A DNA stretch of 64,000 nucleotides from Pseudomonas sp. IAC-BECa141 (GTDB lineage: Bacteria; Pseudomonadota; Gammaproteobacteria; Pseudomonadales; Pseudomonadaceae). The notes under the pieces were generated by a model that was not told the DNA's origin, searched no databases, and saw nothing but the letters and a program-made list of their open reading frames with translations. The translations under genes and the position numbers were made by a program. This document shows positions 7,958 through 16,509 of this stretch, piece after piece (position 1 is the first letter of the stretch; each line of letters opens with the position of its first letter). The DNA lies in the NCBI RefSeq assembly GCF_020544405.1, contig NZ_CP065410.1, positions 1,612,001-1,676,000 of the forward strand, given 5' to 3'.

Positions 7958-8908
7958 TCAGCGGTGGACCACACCCGGCAGTACGCAGAGCATTTCGTAC
8001 AGCAGGTTGGCGGCCAGCAGCGAGGTGTTGCCGGTGGTGTCATAAGCGGGCGAGACTTCTACCAGATCGCAGCCGATCAGGTCGAGGCCCTGACAGCCGC
8101 GAACGATTTCAATCGCCTGAATGGTCGTCAGACCACCGATTTCCGGGGTGCCGGTGCCAGGCGCCCAGGCCGGGTCGATGCCGTCGATGTCGAAGCTCAG
8201 GTACACCGGGCCGCCACCGACTTTCTCGCGCACTTCGGCCATCAGCGGTTCCAGCGACTTGTGCCAGCACTCTTCGGCCTGAACGACGCGGAAGCCCTGA
8301 TCGCGGCTCCAGTTGAAGTCGTCAGCGGTGTAGCCCTGCGCGCGCAGACCAATCTGCACCACACGGTCGCAGTCCAGAAGACCTTCCTCGACGGCGCGAC
8401 GGAAGGTCGTGCCGTGGGCGATCTTCTCGCCGAACATGTGATCGTTGACGTCAGCGTGGGCGTCGATATGTACCAGACCGACCTTGCCGTGCTTTTTGTG
8501 GATGGCACGCAGGATCGGCAGGGTGATGGTGTGGTCGCCACCCAGGGTCATCGGGATCACGTTGTGCTCGAGGATGTTGTCGTAGGCTTCTTCGATGATG
8601 CGCACGGCGTCGAGCAGGTTGAAGGTGTTGATCGCCACGTCACCGATGTCGGCAACCGACAGCGAGTCGAACGGCGCAGCGCCGGTGGCCATGTTGTACG
8701 GGCGGATCATCACCGATTCGGTGCGGATGTCGCGCGGCCCGAAGCGGGTGCCGGGGCGCAGCGAAGTACCGATGTCCAGTGGCACGCCAACGAAGGCAGC
8801 GTCCAGGCCGGCAGCGGTCGGTACATGGGGGAGTCGGAGCATGGTGGCGATGCCGCCGAAGCGCGGCATTTCGTTGCCGCCCAGTGGTTGGTGAAGAATC
8901 TTGTCCAC
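7958..8908 (-). CDS. gbuA: Guanidinobutyrase (ureohydrolase family)
   Basis: A 316-residue manganese ureohydrolase. GbuA cleaves 4-guanidinobutyrate to 4-aminobutyrate and urea in arginine breakdown. The two-metal site is complete: His126 in GGDHT, Asp149-His151-Asp153 in DAHAD, and Asp240/Asp242 in SFDIDGIDP. The N-terminus MDKILHQPLGGNEMPRFGGIATMLRLP closely follows P. aeruginosa GbuA as I remember it. The divergent LysR gene and the two downstream importers reproduce the PA1418-PA1422 order. Agmatinase and guanidinopropionase are close relatives, so the substrate assignment rests on synteny and remembered similarity. Confidence 0.82.
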   Translation of the reverse strand: MDKILHQPLGGNEMPRFGGIATMLRLPHVPTAAGLDAAFVGVPLDIGTSLRPGTRFGPRDIRTESVMIRPYNMATGAAPFDSLSVADIGDVAINTFNLLDAVRIIEEAYDNILEHNVIPMTLGGDHTITLPILRAIHKKHGKVGLVHIDAHADVNDHMFGEKIAHGTTFRRAVEEGLLDCDRVVQIGLRAQGYTADDFNWSRDQGFRVVQAEECWHKSLEPLMAEVREKVGGGPVYLSFDIDGIDPAWAPGTGTPEIGGLTTIQAIEIVRGCQGLDLIGCDLVEVSPAYDTTGNTSLLAANLLYEMLCVLPGVVHR

Positions 8909-9220
8909 GGGTAGGGCCTCATCGTCTTTGTTTTATTTATGTCGGCGCGCCGCATTCGCAAGGTCACGGGCACCGCTGTGGGCCGATTCTGCGAAATGTA
9001 GTGCGGCGGAAGAATCGCTACGGGCAAATACTTAGTTCAGAATTTTCTAAACTAATGCCAGGGAGGTGGATAGACTTCTCGCTGATCGTTCCCACGCTCT
9101 CGTGGGAATGCATCCGGTGACGCTCCGCGTCACAGCCGTGAAGCGGACGCAGAGCGTCCAAGGCGGCATTCCCACGCGCAGCACGGGAACGATCTACGCA
9201 GAACGATCCTTGGAGTAGAC
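8909..9220. promoter_or_regulatory. gbuA-gbuR divergent intergenic region
   Basis: A 312-bp gap between divergent genes. The first ~170 bp should hold the gbuA promoter and the regulator-binding sites. An A/T-rich palindromic stretch (TTAGTTCAGAATTTTCTAAACTAA, about 9031-9054) is a plausible LysR-type operator. The rest is occupied by the 111-bp repeat at 9084-9194, directly in front of gbuR. Confidence 0.5.
9084..9194. repeat. GATCGTTCCCACGC palindromic repeat, copy 1
   Basis: An intergenic imperfect palindrome of about 111 bp that begins GATCGTTCCCACGC and ends in the reverse complement of the same motif. It has an inner pair of short palindromes around GACGCTCCGCGTC. Three more copies occur at 10726, 14470 and 24497. 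It has no coding capacity and resembles the non-autonomous, REP/MITE-like intergenic repeats of the P. fluorescens group. Confidence 0.85.
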
Positions 9221-10114
9221 ATGGCCAACGCTTTACCCGACCTGAAACTTTTGCGCATCTTCGTCAGCGTCGTGCGTCATCAGGGGTTTGCCAACGCGCA
9301 GCAGGAACTCAACCTGTCGACGTCGGCGATCAGCACCTACATGAGCCAGCTCGAAGCCGCGCTGGGTCTGGTGCTGTGCCACCGCGGGCGTGGCGGTTTC
9401 AGCCTGACCAGCAAGGGCGAACTGTTCCATCAGGAAACCCTGCGCCTGCTGGCCGAACTCGAAGGTTTCGAGCAATACGCCGCCGCGCTCAAGGGCGAAT
9501 TGCGCGGCACGCTCAACCTCGGGGTGATCGATTCCACGGTCAGCGACAAGGCCCTGCCGTTTGCCGAAGCCATCGGCGCCTACAGCCAGGAACACCCGGC
9601 GGTGCATTTGCACCTGTCGGTGATGAGTCCCTACGAACTGCAACTCGGCGTGCAGGACAACCGCCTCGATCTGGCCATTGGTGCATTCTCCACGCGCATG
9701 AGCGGTCTGGTGTACATGCCGCTGTACCGCGAACAGCACTGGCTGTATTGCAGCAGCCGTCACCCGTTGTTCAACGAGCGGCGGATTCCCGAGCAGGTCA
9801 TCACTCAGCAACGCATGGTCGGTCGGGGCTACTGGAGCCAGGCCGAACTGGCGCGCCACGGTTTCAAACACAGTGCTGCGACGGTAGAAAGTATGGAAGC
9901 GCAGCTGATTCTGGTGCTGTCCGGCGCCTACATCGGCTACCTGCCGGAGCACTACGCCCAGGCCTGGGCCGACAAGGGCGACCTGCGGGTGCTGCTGCCG
10001 GCGACCTTCGGTTATCAGGCGCCGTTTTCCATGATCATGCGCCGTGGCCGCAGCCGCGAGCCGCTGATCCAGACTTTCCGCGATCTGCTCAAAGCGCAGC
10101 TCAATCAGGCATAA
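9221..10114 (+). CDS. gbuR: LysR-family regulator GbuR
   Basis: A 297-residue LysR regulator with an N-terminal winged helix (LLRIFVSVVRHQGFANAQQELNLSTSAISTYMSQLEAALG, residues ~9-50) and a C-terminal effector-binding domain. The start ATG at 9221 has TTGGAG seven bases upstream. It is divergent from gbuA, as in P. aeruginosa, where GbuR activates gbuA with 4-guanidinobutyrate as the inducer. DTW-domain protein follows after 4 bp, but that gene is probably only a chance neighbour. Confidence 0.82.
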   Translation: MANALPDLKLLRIFVSVVRHQGFANAQQELNLSTSAISTYMSQLEAALGLVLCHRGRGGFSLTSKGELFHQETLRLLAELEGFEQYAAALKGELRGTLNLGVIDSTVSDKALPFAEAIGAYSQEHPAVHLHLSVMSPYELQLGVQDNRLDLAIGAFSTRMSGLVYMPLYREQHWLYCSSRHPLFNERRIPEQVITQQRMVGRGYWSQAELARHGFKHSAATVESMEAQLILVLSGAYIGYLPEHYAQAWADKGDLRVLLPATFGYQAPFSMIMRRGRSREPLIQTFRDLLKAQLNQA

Positions 10115-10118
10115 GCAC

Positions 10119-10712
10119 ATGTCCAGACCCCAATGCCCGCGCTGCCTGCGCCCACAAACCCATTGCCTGTGCCCGCTGATCCCCAGCCTCGACAGCCGCA
10201 CCCGGGTGTTGCTGTTGCAGCACCCGAGCGAGGTCAGCCACGCGCTCAACACAGCACGGCTGGCGGCGCTCGGTTTGAACAATGCCGAACTGATTGTCGG
10301 CGAGGTGTTCGAGGATCTGCCCGCGCTGCTGAACCGGCCGGGCTATCAGACGCGGTTGCTGTTCCCGGCGGATGATGCGCAGCCGATGCAGGCGTACACC
10401 GCGTCCGATGAACCGCTGCTGCTGGTGGTGCCGGACGGCACGTGGCGCAAGGCGCGCAAGATGTTGCACCTCAATCCGCTGCTGGCGGCGTTGCCACGGG
10501 TGACGCTGGCCGAGGGCGGGGTTTCCCGGTATCGGCTGCGCAAGGCACCGGGGCCGGGGGCGTTGTCGACGATTGAGGCGATTGTGCAGGCGTTGCAGAC
10601 GCTGGAAGCACCAGCCTCTTTCGAGCCGTTGCTCAAGCCGTTCGAGGCGCTGATCGAGGGGCAGATTGCGGCGATGGGGGAGGAGACTTTCCAAAAGAAT
10701 CACGGAGGCTGA
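10119..10712 (+). CDS. DTW-domain tRNA-uridine aminocarboxypropyltransferase
   Basis: A 197-residue DTW protein. The family transfers the aminocarboxypropyl group of S-adenosylmethionine to uridine in tRNA (acp3U). Four cysteines near the N-terminus (C6, C9, C16, C18: CPRC...CLC) form a zinc site, and the name-giving motif is seen as DGTWRKARK at residues 106-114. Length is usual for the YfiP/TapT-like group. The ATG at 10119 begins four bases after the gbuR stop. A role in tRNA modification is independent of the neighbouring genes. Confidence 0.88.
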   Translation: MSRPQCPRCLRPQTHCLCPLIPSLDSRTRVLLLQHPSEVSHALNTARLAALGLNNAELIVGEVFEDLPALLNRPGYQTRLLFPADDAQPMQAYTASDEPLLLVVPDGTWRKARKMLHLNPLLAALPRVTLAEGGVSRYRLRKAPGPGALSTIEAIVQALQTLEAPASFEPLLKPFEALIEGQIAAMGEETFQKNHGG

Positions 10713-10725
10713 TCGCACTCGCCCT

Positions 10726-10836
10726 GATCGTTCCCACGCTCCGCGTGGGAATGCCGCCCGGGACGCTCCGCGTCCCTTAGCGACGGTGACGCAGAGCGTC
10801 ACTGGATGCATTCCCACGCAGAGCGTGGGAACGATC
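10726..10836. repeat. GATCGTTCCCACGC palindromic repeat, copy 2
   Basis: A 111-bp copy located between the convergent ends of the DTW gene and the secretion adaptor gene. Both terminal motifs are intact (GATCGTTCCCACGC and its reverse complement). It may contribute a bidirectional stem-loop at the end of both transcripts. Confidence 0.87.
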
Positions 10837-10864
10837 AAACGATCAACGTGAGAGTGATCAATCA

Positions 10865-12226
10865 CTAGCGCTCGCGCATCGCTTCGGTCCGGGCCTTGAG
10901 TACCGGTTTGAGCAGGTAATCCAGCACGCTTTTCTCCCCGGTAATGATGTCCACCGTCGCCACCATCCCAGGAATGATCAGCAGCGGTTTCACATCCCCG
11001 CCCAAATGGTTTTTGTCGGTGCGCACCTGGATCAGGTAGAAGCTGTTGCCCTTGTCGTCGGTGATGGTGTCGGCGCCGATCAGCTCAAGCTTGGCGCTGA
11101 GCCCGCCGTAGATCGTGTAGTCATAGGCACTGAACTTGACCATGGCTTTCTGGCCCGGATGCAGGAACGCCACGTCCTGCGGCCGGACCTTGGCTTCGAT
11201 CAGCAGGTTGTCTTCCAGCGGCACGATCTCCACCATGTCGCTGCCCGGCTGCACCACGCCGCCGATGGTGTTGACCTTCATCTGCTTGATCACCCCACGC
11301 ACCGGCGAGGTCACGGTGGTGCGGCTGACGCGGTCGTCGATGGCGATGCTCGACGCAGTGATTTTCGACAGGTCGGTGCGTTTCTCGTTGAGCTCCTTGG
11401 CCGCTTCGGAACGGAAGGTCTGTTCCGATTCGTCGATCTTGCTGCGGATCTCGGCGATGGCCGATTCGGCGCGAGGAATCGCCAGGGTCGTGGCATTCAA
11501 CGAACCGCGAATTTCCACGGCGCTGCGCTTGAGCCGCAGAATCTCCACCGGCGACACGGCACCGGTCTTGACCAGCGGTTCGGACATGTTCATTTCCTGA
11601 TTGACCAGCGCCAGGCTCGAACTGTACTGGCTGGCTTTCGAGCGAAACTCCGCCAGTTCCTGGGTTTTTTGCCTCAGTTGTTCCGACAGTGTCCGCTGCT
11701 CGCTGGCCAGCCGCCGTTGCCGTTGTTCATACAGCGCGCGCTCGTCCTCGGCCACTTGCGGAGCCTTGGCGATCACCTCGTCCGAAAGCTTGAACGGCCG
11801 GCCTTCGGCTTCGGCAGACAAGCGTTCAACCTGCGCGGTCAGGGCATAACGATCGGCCTCGCTCTCACCCTTGTTCGACAGAAACCGCGTGTCATCCAGA
11901 CGCAGCAAGGTGTCGCCCTTGCTGACCATTTGCCCTTCACGCACGAAGATCTCGGTGACGATCCCGCCTTCGAGGTTCTGGATCACCTGGACCTTGCTCG
12001 ACGGAATCGCCTTGCCTTCGCCCATCGTTACTTCCTGGAGCACCGCGAACTTGGCCCAGACCAGCGCACTGATCAACAGCGCTGCCGCCAGCCACACGGT
12101 GATGCGCGACCAGCGCGGTGCGTCCTGCAACGAGGCGCCGGCGGTTTCCGGCATGAATTCGGCTTCGGCGCTTTTGCCGAAACTGTCGAAGTAACCGCGC
12201 GGTTTTGAAGAAGACGAAGCAGACAT
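10865..12226 (-). CDS. Type I secretion periplasmic adaptor, HlyD family (LapC-like)
   Basis: A 453-residue membrane-fusion protein that links the inner-membrane ABC transporter to the outer-membrane channel. There is a short cytoplasmic N-terminus, one membrane segment (about residues 43-62, ITVWLAAALLISALVWAKF), a lipoyl-like half (QNLEGGIVTEIFVREGQMVSKGDTLLRL), a long coiled-coil hairpin (~110-290), and the beta-barrel domain (SPVRGVIKQMKVNTIGGVVQPG). The start ATG at 12226 lies 10 bp after the ABC transporter stop, so the two are one transcription unit. It is part of the adhesin export machine with the genes at 12237 and 14621. Confidence 0.92.
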   Translation of the reverse strand: MSASSSSKPRGYFDSFGKSAEAEFMPETAGASLQDAPRWSRITVWLAAALLISALVWAKFAVLQEVTMGEGKAIPSSKVQVIQNLEGGIVTEIFVREGQMVSKGDTLLRLDDTRFLSNKGESEADRYALTAQVERLSAEAEGRPFKLSDEVIAKAPQVAEDERALYEQRQRRLASEQRTLSEQLRQKTQELAEFRSKASQYSSSLALVNQEMNMSEPLVKTGAVSPVEILRLKRSAVEIRGSLNATTLAIPRAESAIAEIRSKIDESEQTFRSEAAKELNEKRTDLSKITASSIAIDDRVSRTTVTSPVRGVIKQMKVNTIGGVVQPGSDMVEIVPLEDNLLIEAKVRPQDVAFLHPGQKAMVKFSAYDYTIYGGLSAKLELIGADTITDDKGNSFYLIQVRTDKNHLGGDVKPLLIIPGMVATVDIITGEKSVLDYLLKPVLKARTEAMRER

Positions 12227-12236
12227 GGGGCAACTC

Positions 12237-14396
12237 CTAGACCGCTGCCGAGCCGACCCGGCCCTTGCGCAGTGCATCGATGACCGCTTCTTTCGGACCG
12301 TCGGCGACGATCCGGCCGTTGTCCAGTACCAGCAACCGGTCCACCAGACTCAGCATCGAGGTGCGGTGGGTGACCAGCAGCAAGGTTTTGCCCTGCACCC
12401 AGCCGTGCAGCTTCTGGCGCAGGACGTCTTCACTGCTGTTGTCCATGGCGCTGGTGGGTTCGTCGAGCAGCATGATCGGCGGGTCGAGCAACAGCGCCCG
12501 GGCCAGCAGCACCGCTTGGCGCTGGCCACCGGAGAGCAGTTGACCGCGTTCACCCACCGGCCGATCGAAGCCTTGCGGATGCTGGCGGGCCAGTTCGGTG
12601 ACGCCGGTCAGTTCGGCGACTTCGAGCATCCGCGAATCGCTGATGTAGCGAGCGCCGAGGGTCAGGTTGTCACGCAGGCTGCCGGCCAGCAGCGGCAGGT
12701 CGTGGGCGACGTAACCGATTTGCTGGCGCAGGTCGGCGACGTCCAGTTGCCGCAGGTCGAGGTTGTCGAGCAGCAATTGGCCTTCTTCCGGTTCGTAGAA
12801 CCCCATCACCAGCCGCGCCAGGGTGCTTTTGCCCGAGCCGCTGCGACCGATGATGCCGATCCGTTCGCCGGGTTTGACGCTGAAGCTGACGTTGCTCAGG
12901 GCCGGGGCGTTCTGGCCGTTGTAGTGGAAGGTCACTGCGTTGGCGTCCAGCGCGCCTTGCAGTTGCGTGCGCTCCAGCGGCCGCTGTTTGCCGTCGCGCT
13001 CCTGGGGCAGGGACATCAGCGCGTCGGTGCTTTTCATGGTCAGTTGCGCTTGCTGATAGCGGGTAATCAGCCCGGCGATCTGGCCCAGCGGGGCGAGCAC
13101 GCGGCTGCCGAGCATGTAACTGGCCACCAGCGCACCGACGCTGAGGTTACCGGCGATGATGCTGTAGACACCGGCCACAATCGTCGCCATCCCCGAAAAC
13201 TGCTGGATGAACAGCGTGCCGTTGGTGGCCAGCGCCGAGAGATTGCGCGCATGGCTGTCGAGGCGGGTGAGGGCGCCGTGGGTGCTTTCCCATTTGTGCT
13301 GGCGCTCGCTTTCGGCGCTGCACGCCTTGAGGGTTTCCAGGCCGCCGAGGGTTTCGATCAGCAATGCCTGACGCTCGGCACCGAGGCTCAGGCTTTTCTG
13401 CACGGTATCGCGCAGACGGGCCTGAATGATCATCGCGAACACGATCGTGATCGGAAATGCCAGCAGCGGAATCACCACCAGCCAGCCACCGAGCAGGCCG
13501 ATCACCACCAGCATCAACACCACGAAGGGCAGGTCGATCAGGCTGGTCAGGGTCACGGCGGTGAGAAATTCCCGCAGGCCCTGAAAGTCGTGAATGCTCT
13601 GGGCGAATCCGCCGATGGTCGCCGGCCGGGCCTTCATCGCCATGCCGGTGATGCGCTCGAATAAAGTCGCGGAAAGGATCACGTCGGTCTTCTTGCCGGC
13701 GGTGTCCAGCAGGTGCGCGCGCACCACCCGCAGCACCAGTTCGAAACCGGTGCCGATCAACAACCCGATCGCCAGCACCCACAGGGTCGATGTGGCCTGA
13801 TTCGGCACCACGCGGTCGTAGGTCTGCATGACGAACAGCGGCACCATCAGGCCCAGCAGGTTGATCAGGAAACTGGCGAGGATCGCGTCGCTGTACAGCC
13901 ATTTCGACAGCTTCAGGGTGTCGCGAAACCACGCCTGCACTCGTGGCACCAAAGGCGAGCGCAGGTCTTCCAGTTCATGCCGGGGACGGGCGAACAGGGC
14001 CTGGCCGCTGTAGTGTTCGGTGAGTTCTTCACGACTGACCCATTGCTCGCCGCCGTCGGCTTCACTCGGCAGAATCAGCGCCTTGCCGTCTTCGGCAAAC
14101 CGCCGCAGCACTGCCGTACGCCCATTGCCCAGCAGCAACAGCACCGGCAGGTTGAGCGTTGAAATGTCGTTGAGTTCCCGGCGCAGCAAGCGCGCCTGCA
14201 ACCCGGCCCGGGCTGCGGCGCGGGGCAGCAGGTCCAGGCTCAGGCGTTGTTTGTCCAGGGGCAGGCCGGCGCTCAGGCTGGCGCGACTGACCGTCGCGCC
14301 ATGGAGTTTGCAGAGGATCAACAGACCGTCGAGCAACGGGTCATCGAAGCTCAGCCGCGGATCGATCCCGGTGTTACCGGGTTGCATGCTGGTCAT
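12237..14396 (-). CDS. Type I secretion ABC transporter (LapB-like)
   Basis: A 719-residue permease/ATPase. Residues ~15-130 form a C39-peptidase-like domain that lacks the catalytic cysteine (LLILCKLHGATVSRASL where active enzymes have a DCG motif), as in exporters of RTX adhesins. Six membrane segments follow, then the ATPase with Walker A GRSGSGKST near residue 520, signature LLSGGQRQAVLLARALL near 620 and Walker B IMLLDEP. The ATG at 14396 has GGGAG eight bases upstream. It probably exports the giant RTX adhesin encoded at 16510. The 117-bp repeat separates it from the outer-membrane gene. Confidence 0.93.
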   Translation of the reverse strand: MTSMQPGNTGIDPRLSFDDPLLDGLLILCKLHGATVSRASLSAGLPLDKQRLSLDLLPRAAARAGLQARLLRRELNDISTLNLPVLLLLGNGRTAVLRRFAEDGKALILPSEADGGEQWVSREELTEHYSGQALFARPRHELEDLRSPLVPRVQAWFRDTLKLSKWLYSDAILASFLINLLGLMVPLFVMQTYDRVVPNQATSTLWVLAIGLLIGTGFELVLRVVRAHLLDTAGKKTDVILSATLFERITGMAMKARPATIGGFAQSIHDFQGLREFLTAVTLTSLIDLPFVVLMLVVIGLLGGWLVVIPLLAFPITIVFAMIIQARLRDTVQKSLSLGAERQALLIETLGGLETLKACSAESERQHKWESTHGALTRLDSHARNLSALATNGTLFIQQFSGMATIVAGVYSIIAGNLSVGALVASYMLGSRVLAPLGQIAGLITRYQQAQLTMKSTDALMSLPQERDGKQRPLERTQLQGALDANAVTFHYNGQNAPALSNVSFSVKPGERIGIIGRSGSGKSTLARLVMGFYEPEEGQLLLDNLDLRQLDVADLRQQIGYVAHDLPLLAGSLRDNLTLGARYISDSRMLEVAELTGVTELARQHPQGFDRPVGERGQLLSGGQRQAVLLARALLLDPPIMLLDEPTSAMDNSSEDVLRQKLHGWVQGKTLLLVTHRTSMLSLVDRLLVLDNGRIVADGPKEAVIDALRKGRVGSAAV

Positions 14397-14469
14397 ATTG
14401 ATCGCTCCCGTTGAACTGGCTCGGCTATCCACATCAACCCTGTGTTACTGCGAGGCGTTCAACCGTACT

Positions 14470-14586
14470 GATCGTTCCCACGCTCTGCGTGGGAATGCAG
14501 CCCGTGACGCTCCGCGTCACTGGACGCGGAGCGTCCCCAGAGGCATTCCCACGCGGACGGTTCGACGCCTCGACGTGGGAACGATC
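14470..14586. repeat. GATCGTTCCCACGC palindromic repeat, copy 3
   Basis: A 117-bp copy inserted between the channel gene (stop at 14621) and the ABC transporter gene (start at 14396). Its right side contains an extra GGACGGTTCGACGCC segment that is also present in copy 4, so copies 3 and 4 form a subtype. It may attenuate read-through between two genes of the secretion system. Confidence 0.87.
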
Positions 14587-14620
14587 AGGTTGCGGCCTTC
14601 GGCAGCGCCCGCACGCGGGA

Positions 14621-15979
14621 CTACTTCAGTTCAGGCAAGCGCGCTTCGTTCTTCACCTCGGTCGCGGCTATCGCATCGGCCGGCAGCACGATCCGCTGCT
14701 TGTTCAGCAACTGGCCCATGTTCGCCAGCACGCGGTACATCGAATATTCCTCGGTGTAGCGGATTTCGGTGTAGCGACGGTTGGCGTTGTACAGCTCGTT
14801 TTCACTGTCGAGCACGTCCAGCAGGGTGCGCTGGCCGAGGCCGAACTGATCCTGATACGCGGCGCGCACGCGCTTGGTGGTCTCGGCGTATTCGCGGGCG
14901 GTCGGGGTCTGTTTCTTGGCGTTGACCATGGCGTTCCAGGCCAGGTGAATGTTCTCGTTGAGCTGACGCAGGGCGTTGTTGCGGATGTCCATCGCCTGGT
15001 TGATCTGATGCGCATCGGAGGCCAGCCGCGCCTTGTCGCTGCCGCCACGGAACAGGTTGTAGTTCATCACCACACCGACCCGCCATTCGTTGTCATGGCC
15101 CTCGTCGCCCTGCACGTTGTTGTTGGCGCCAACCGCGGCTTCGGCATCGAAGCGTGGATAGAACGGCGACTTGGCGACTTCGTACTGGCTCTCGGCCGAT
15201 TGCACGTCGGCCTGGGCGGATTTCAGATACGGGTTGTTCTCGACCATGCTCTGCTGGGCTTCAGGCAGGGTGGCGGGCAACTCGCCACGGGTCGAGGCGG
15301 GCGTTTCCAGCTCATCGGGCATGCGCCCGACCACGCTGTAGAAGTTCGATTCGGCGTCCGCCAGGTCGACTTCGGCGGTGTCGAGGTTGTTCTGCGCCAG
15401 CGCCTTACGGGCAACCGATTGATCGGAGTCGGCGGTGCTGCCCACGCCGCGCTCGGTACGCAGGCCGATCTGGTCGTTGACGCGCAAGTGCGCCTGCAGG
15501 TTGTTCTTGGCCAGGGTCACCAGTTCACGGCGCTTGAGCACTTCGAGGTAGACCTCGATGGTGCGCAGGGCCAGGTCCTGAGCGGTGCCTTGCGCGTAAT
15601 ACGCGCGCGAGTTGGAAACGCCCTTGGTGCGTTCAACTTCGTTGGCAGTGTTGAAACCGTCGAACAGCATCTGCCGCAGACGCAGCTCGGACTGGGTGTA
15701 ATTGAGGATTTCGGTGTGGTGGTTACCGAAGGCCCGGGTGTTGGTGTTGTCGCTGTAGCCACGCCCGTAAGCAGCGTTCAGATCCACCGACGGATAGAAG
15801 CCGCCCTTGGCGACCTTCACTTGTTCATCAGCCGACAGACGCGCATCCACGCGTGAGGCAAGTTCCGGGTGGGTGGCGAGAGTGCTCTGGATCGCTTCGG
15901 TGAGGTTCATGGCCTGTGCCTGGGAAGTGCAAGCCATGGCCAGCAAAACCGCGCTGCAGAGGGGGGTTAGTACGCGCAT
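14621..15979 (-). CDS. TolC-family outer membrane channel (LapE-like)
   Basis: A 452-residue outer-membrane efflux protein. A Sec signal peptide (MRVLTPLCSAVLLAMACTSQAQA) is followed by MNLTEAIQSTLATHPEL and the two TolC-type repeats of long helices and beta strands; YNLFRGG and FGLGQRTLLDVLDSENELY are typical motifs. Start at 15979 with GGGAGA upstream; the open frame extends further left of the signal but without a signal. It forms the outer-membrane exit of the type I system and may hold the adhesin in the pore until LapG-like cleavage. Confidence 0.92.
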   Translation of the reverse strand: MRVLTPLCSAVLLAMACTSQAQAMNLTEAIQSTLATHPELASRVDARLSADEQVKVAKGGFYPSVDLNAAYGRGYSDNTNTRAFGNHHTEILNYTQSELRLRQMLFDGFNTANEVERTKGVSNSRAYYAQGTAQDLALRTIEVYLEVLKRRELVTLAKNNLQAHLRVNDQIGLRTERGVGSTADSDQSVARKALAQNNLDTAEVDLADAESNFYSVVGRMPDELETPASTRGELPATLPEAQQSMVENNPYLKSAQADVQSAESQYEVAKSPFYPRFDAEAAVGANNNVQGDEGHDNEWRVGVVMNYNLFRGGSDKARLASDAHQINQAMDIRNNALRQLNENIHLAWNAMVNAKKQTPTAREYAETTKRVRAAYQDQFGLGQRTLLDVLDSENELYNANRRYTEIRYTEEYSMYRVLANMGQLLNKQRIVLPADAIAATEVKNEARLPELK

Positions 15980-16509
15980 GGGTGCATCTCCCTGAGTCCT
16001 GATGGTGTTTCGCTGTCGCCAATTTATTGACGATATTTTTAGTAAAAAGCGTTTCATGCCTGTAACAACAGAGCTAAGAACATCCTGAAGCGTAGCTAAG
16101 AAAAAATTTTCATATGGGTTATGCCAAAAAAAACTTATGCGGTTCGTCAAATCCAGCACATTGTTCCACTCGAAAGCCTTTGTTTTATGCGCGTTAGGGA
16201 GCACAGAAAGGCTTGAGGAAAGTTCCACTCACTTTGCGACATACGGCGAAGTACTGCTAAAGGGGAGGGACGCGTAGCGGCTGATGAGCGACAGTTTTTT
16301 GTCACTCGGTGATTCACCACCGTTACGTAGCGCTAGTGGGAATGCAGCATTGAACAGAGACTCCAACTGCTTGATGGCATTGGCGTTTCTGGATTTGTGC
16401 AACCTGCGAAACGAACTGTCGAGGTGCGAGCGTCGCCCCGACAACCCGCTTGAGCCATGGGCTGCTTCGCGAACCAGCGCCGACGGTGGTCGGCAGCGGA
16501 GGAATGCAC
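15980..16509. promoter_or_regulatory. Divergent regulatory region between channel gene and adhesin gene
   Basis: A 530-bp gap that is clearly more A/T-rich than its surroundings. It must contain the promoters of both the secretion genes (leftward) and the adhesin (rightward). Visible elements are the FleQ-box-like site at 16018-16031, A/T runs at about 16098-16140 and a short GACAGTTTTTTGTC inverted repeat near 16289. A GGAGG Shine-Dalgarno lies at 16498-16502. No further gene is visible. Confidence 0.6.
16018..16031. promoter_or_regulatory. FleQ-box-like site before the secretion channel gene
   Basis: GCCAATTTATTGAC agrees with the FleQ consensus GTCAATNNATTGAC except for one base in the left half. 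The right half ATTGAC is perfect. It lies about 40 bp before the start codon of the channel gene. FleQ is the c-di-GMP-responsive regulator that controls lap genes in P. putida. This match is a single site found by eye. Confidence 0.4.

Noticed and set aside
12225-13932. Frames opposite or out of phase with the ABC transporter gene
   Set aside because: The ABC transporter frame has all Walker and signature motifs; other frames are low-complexity.
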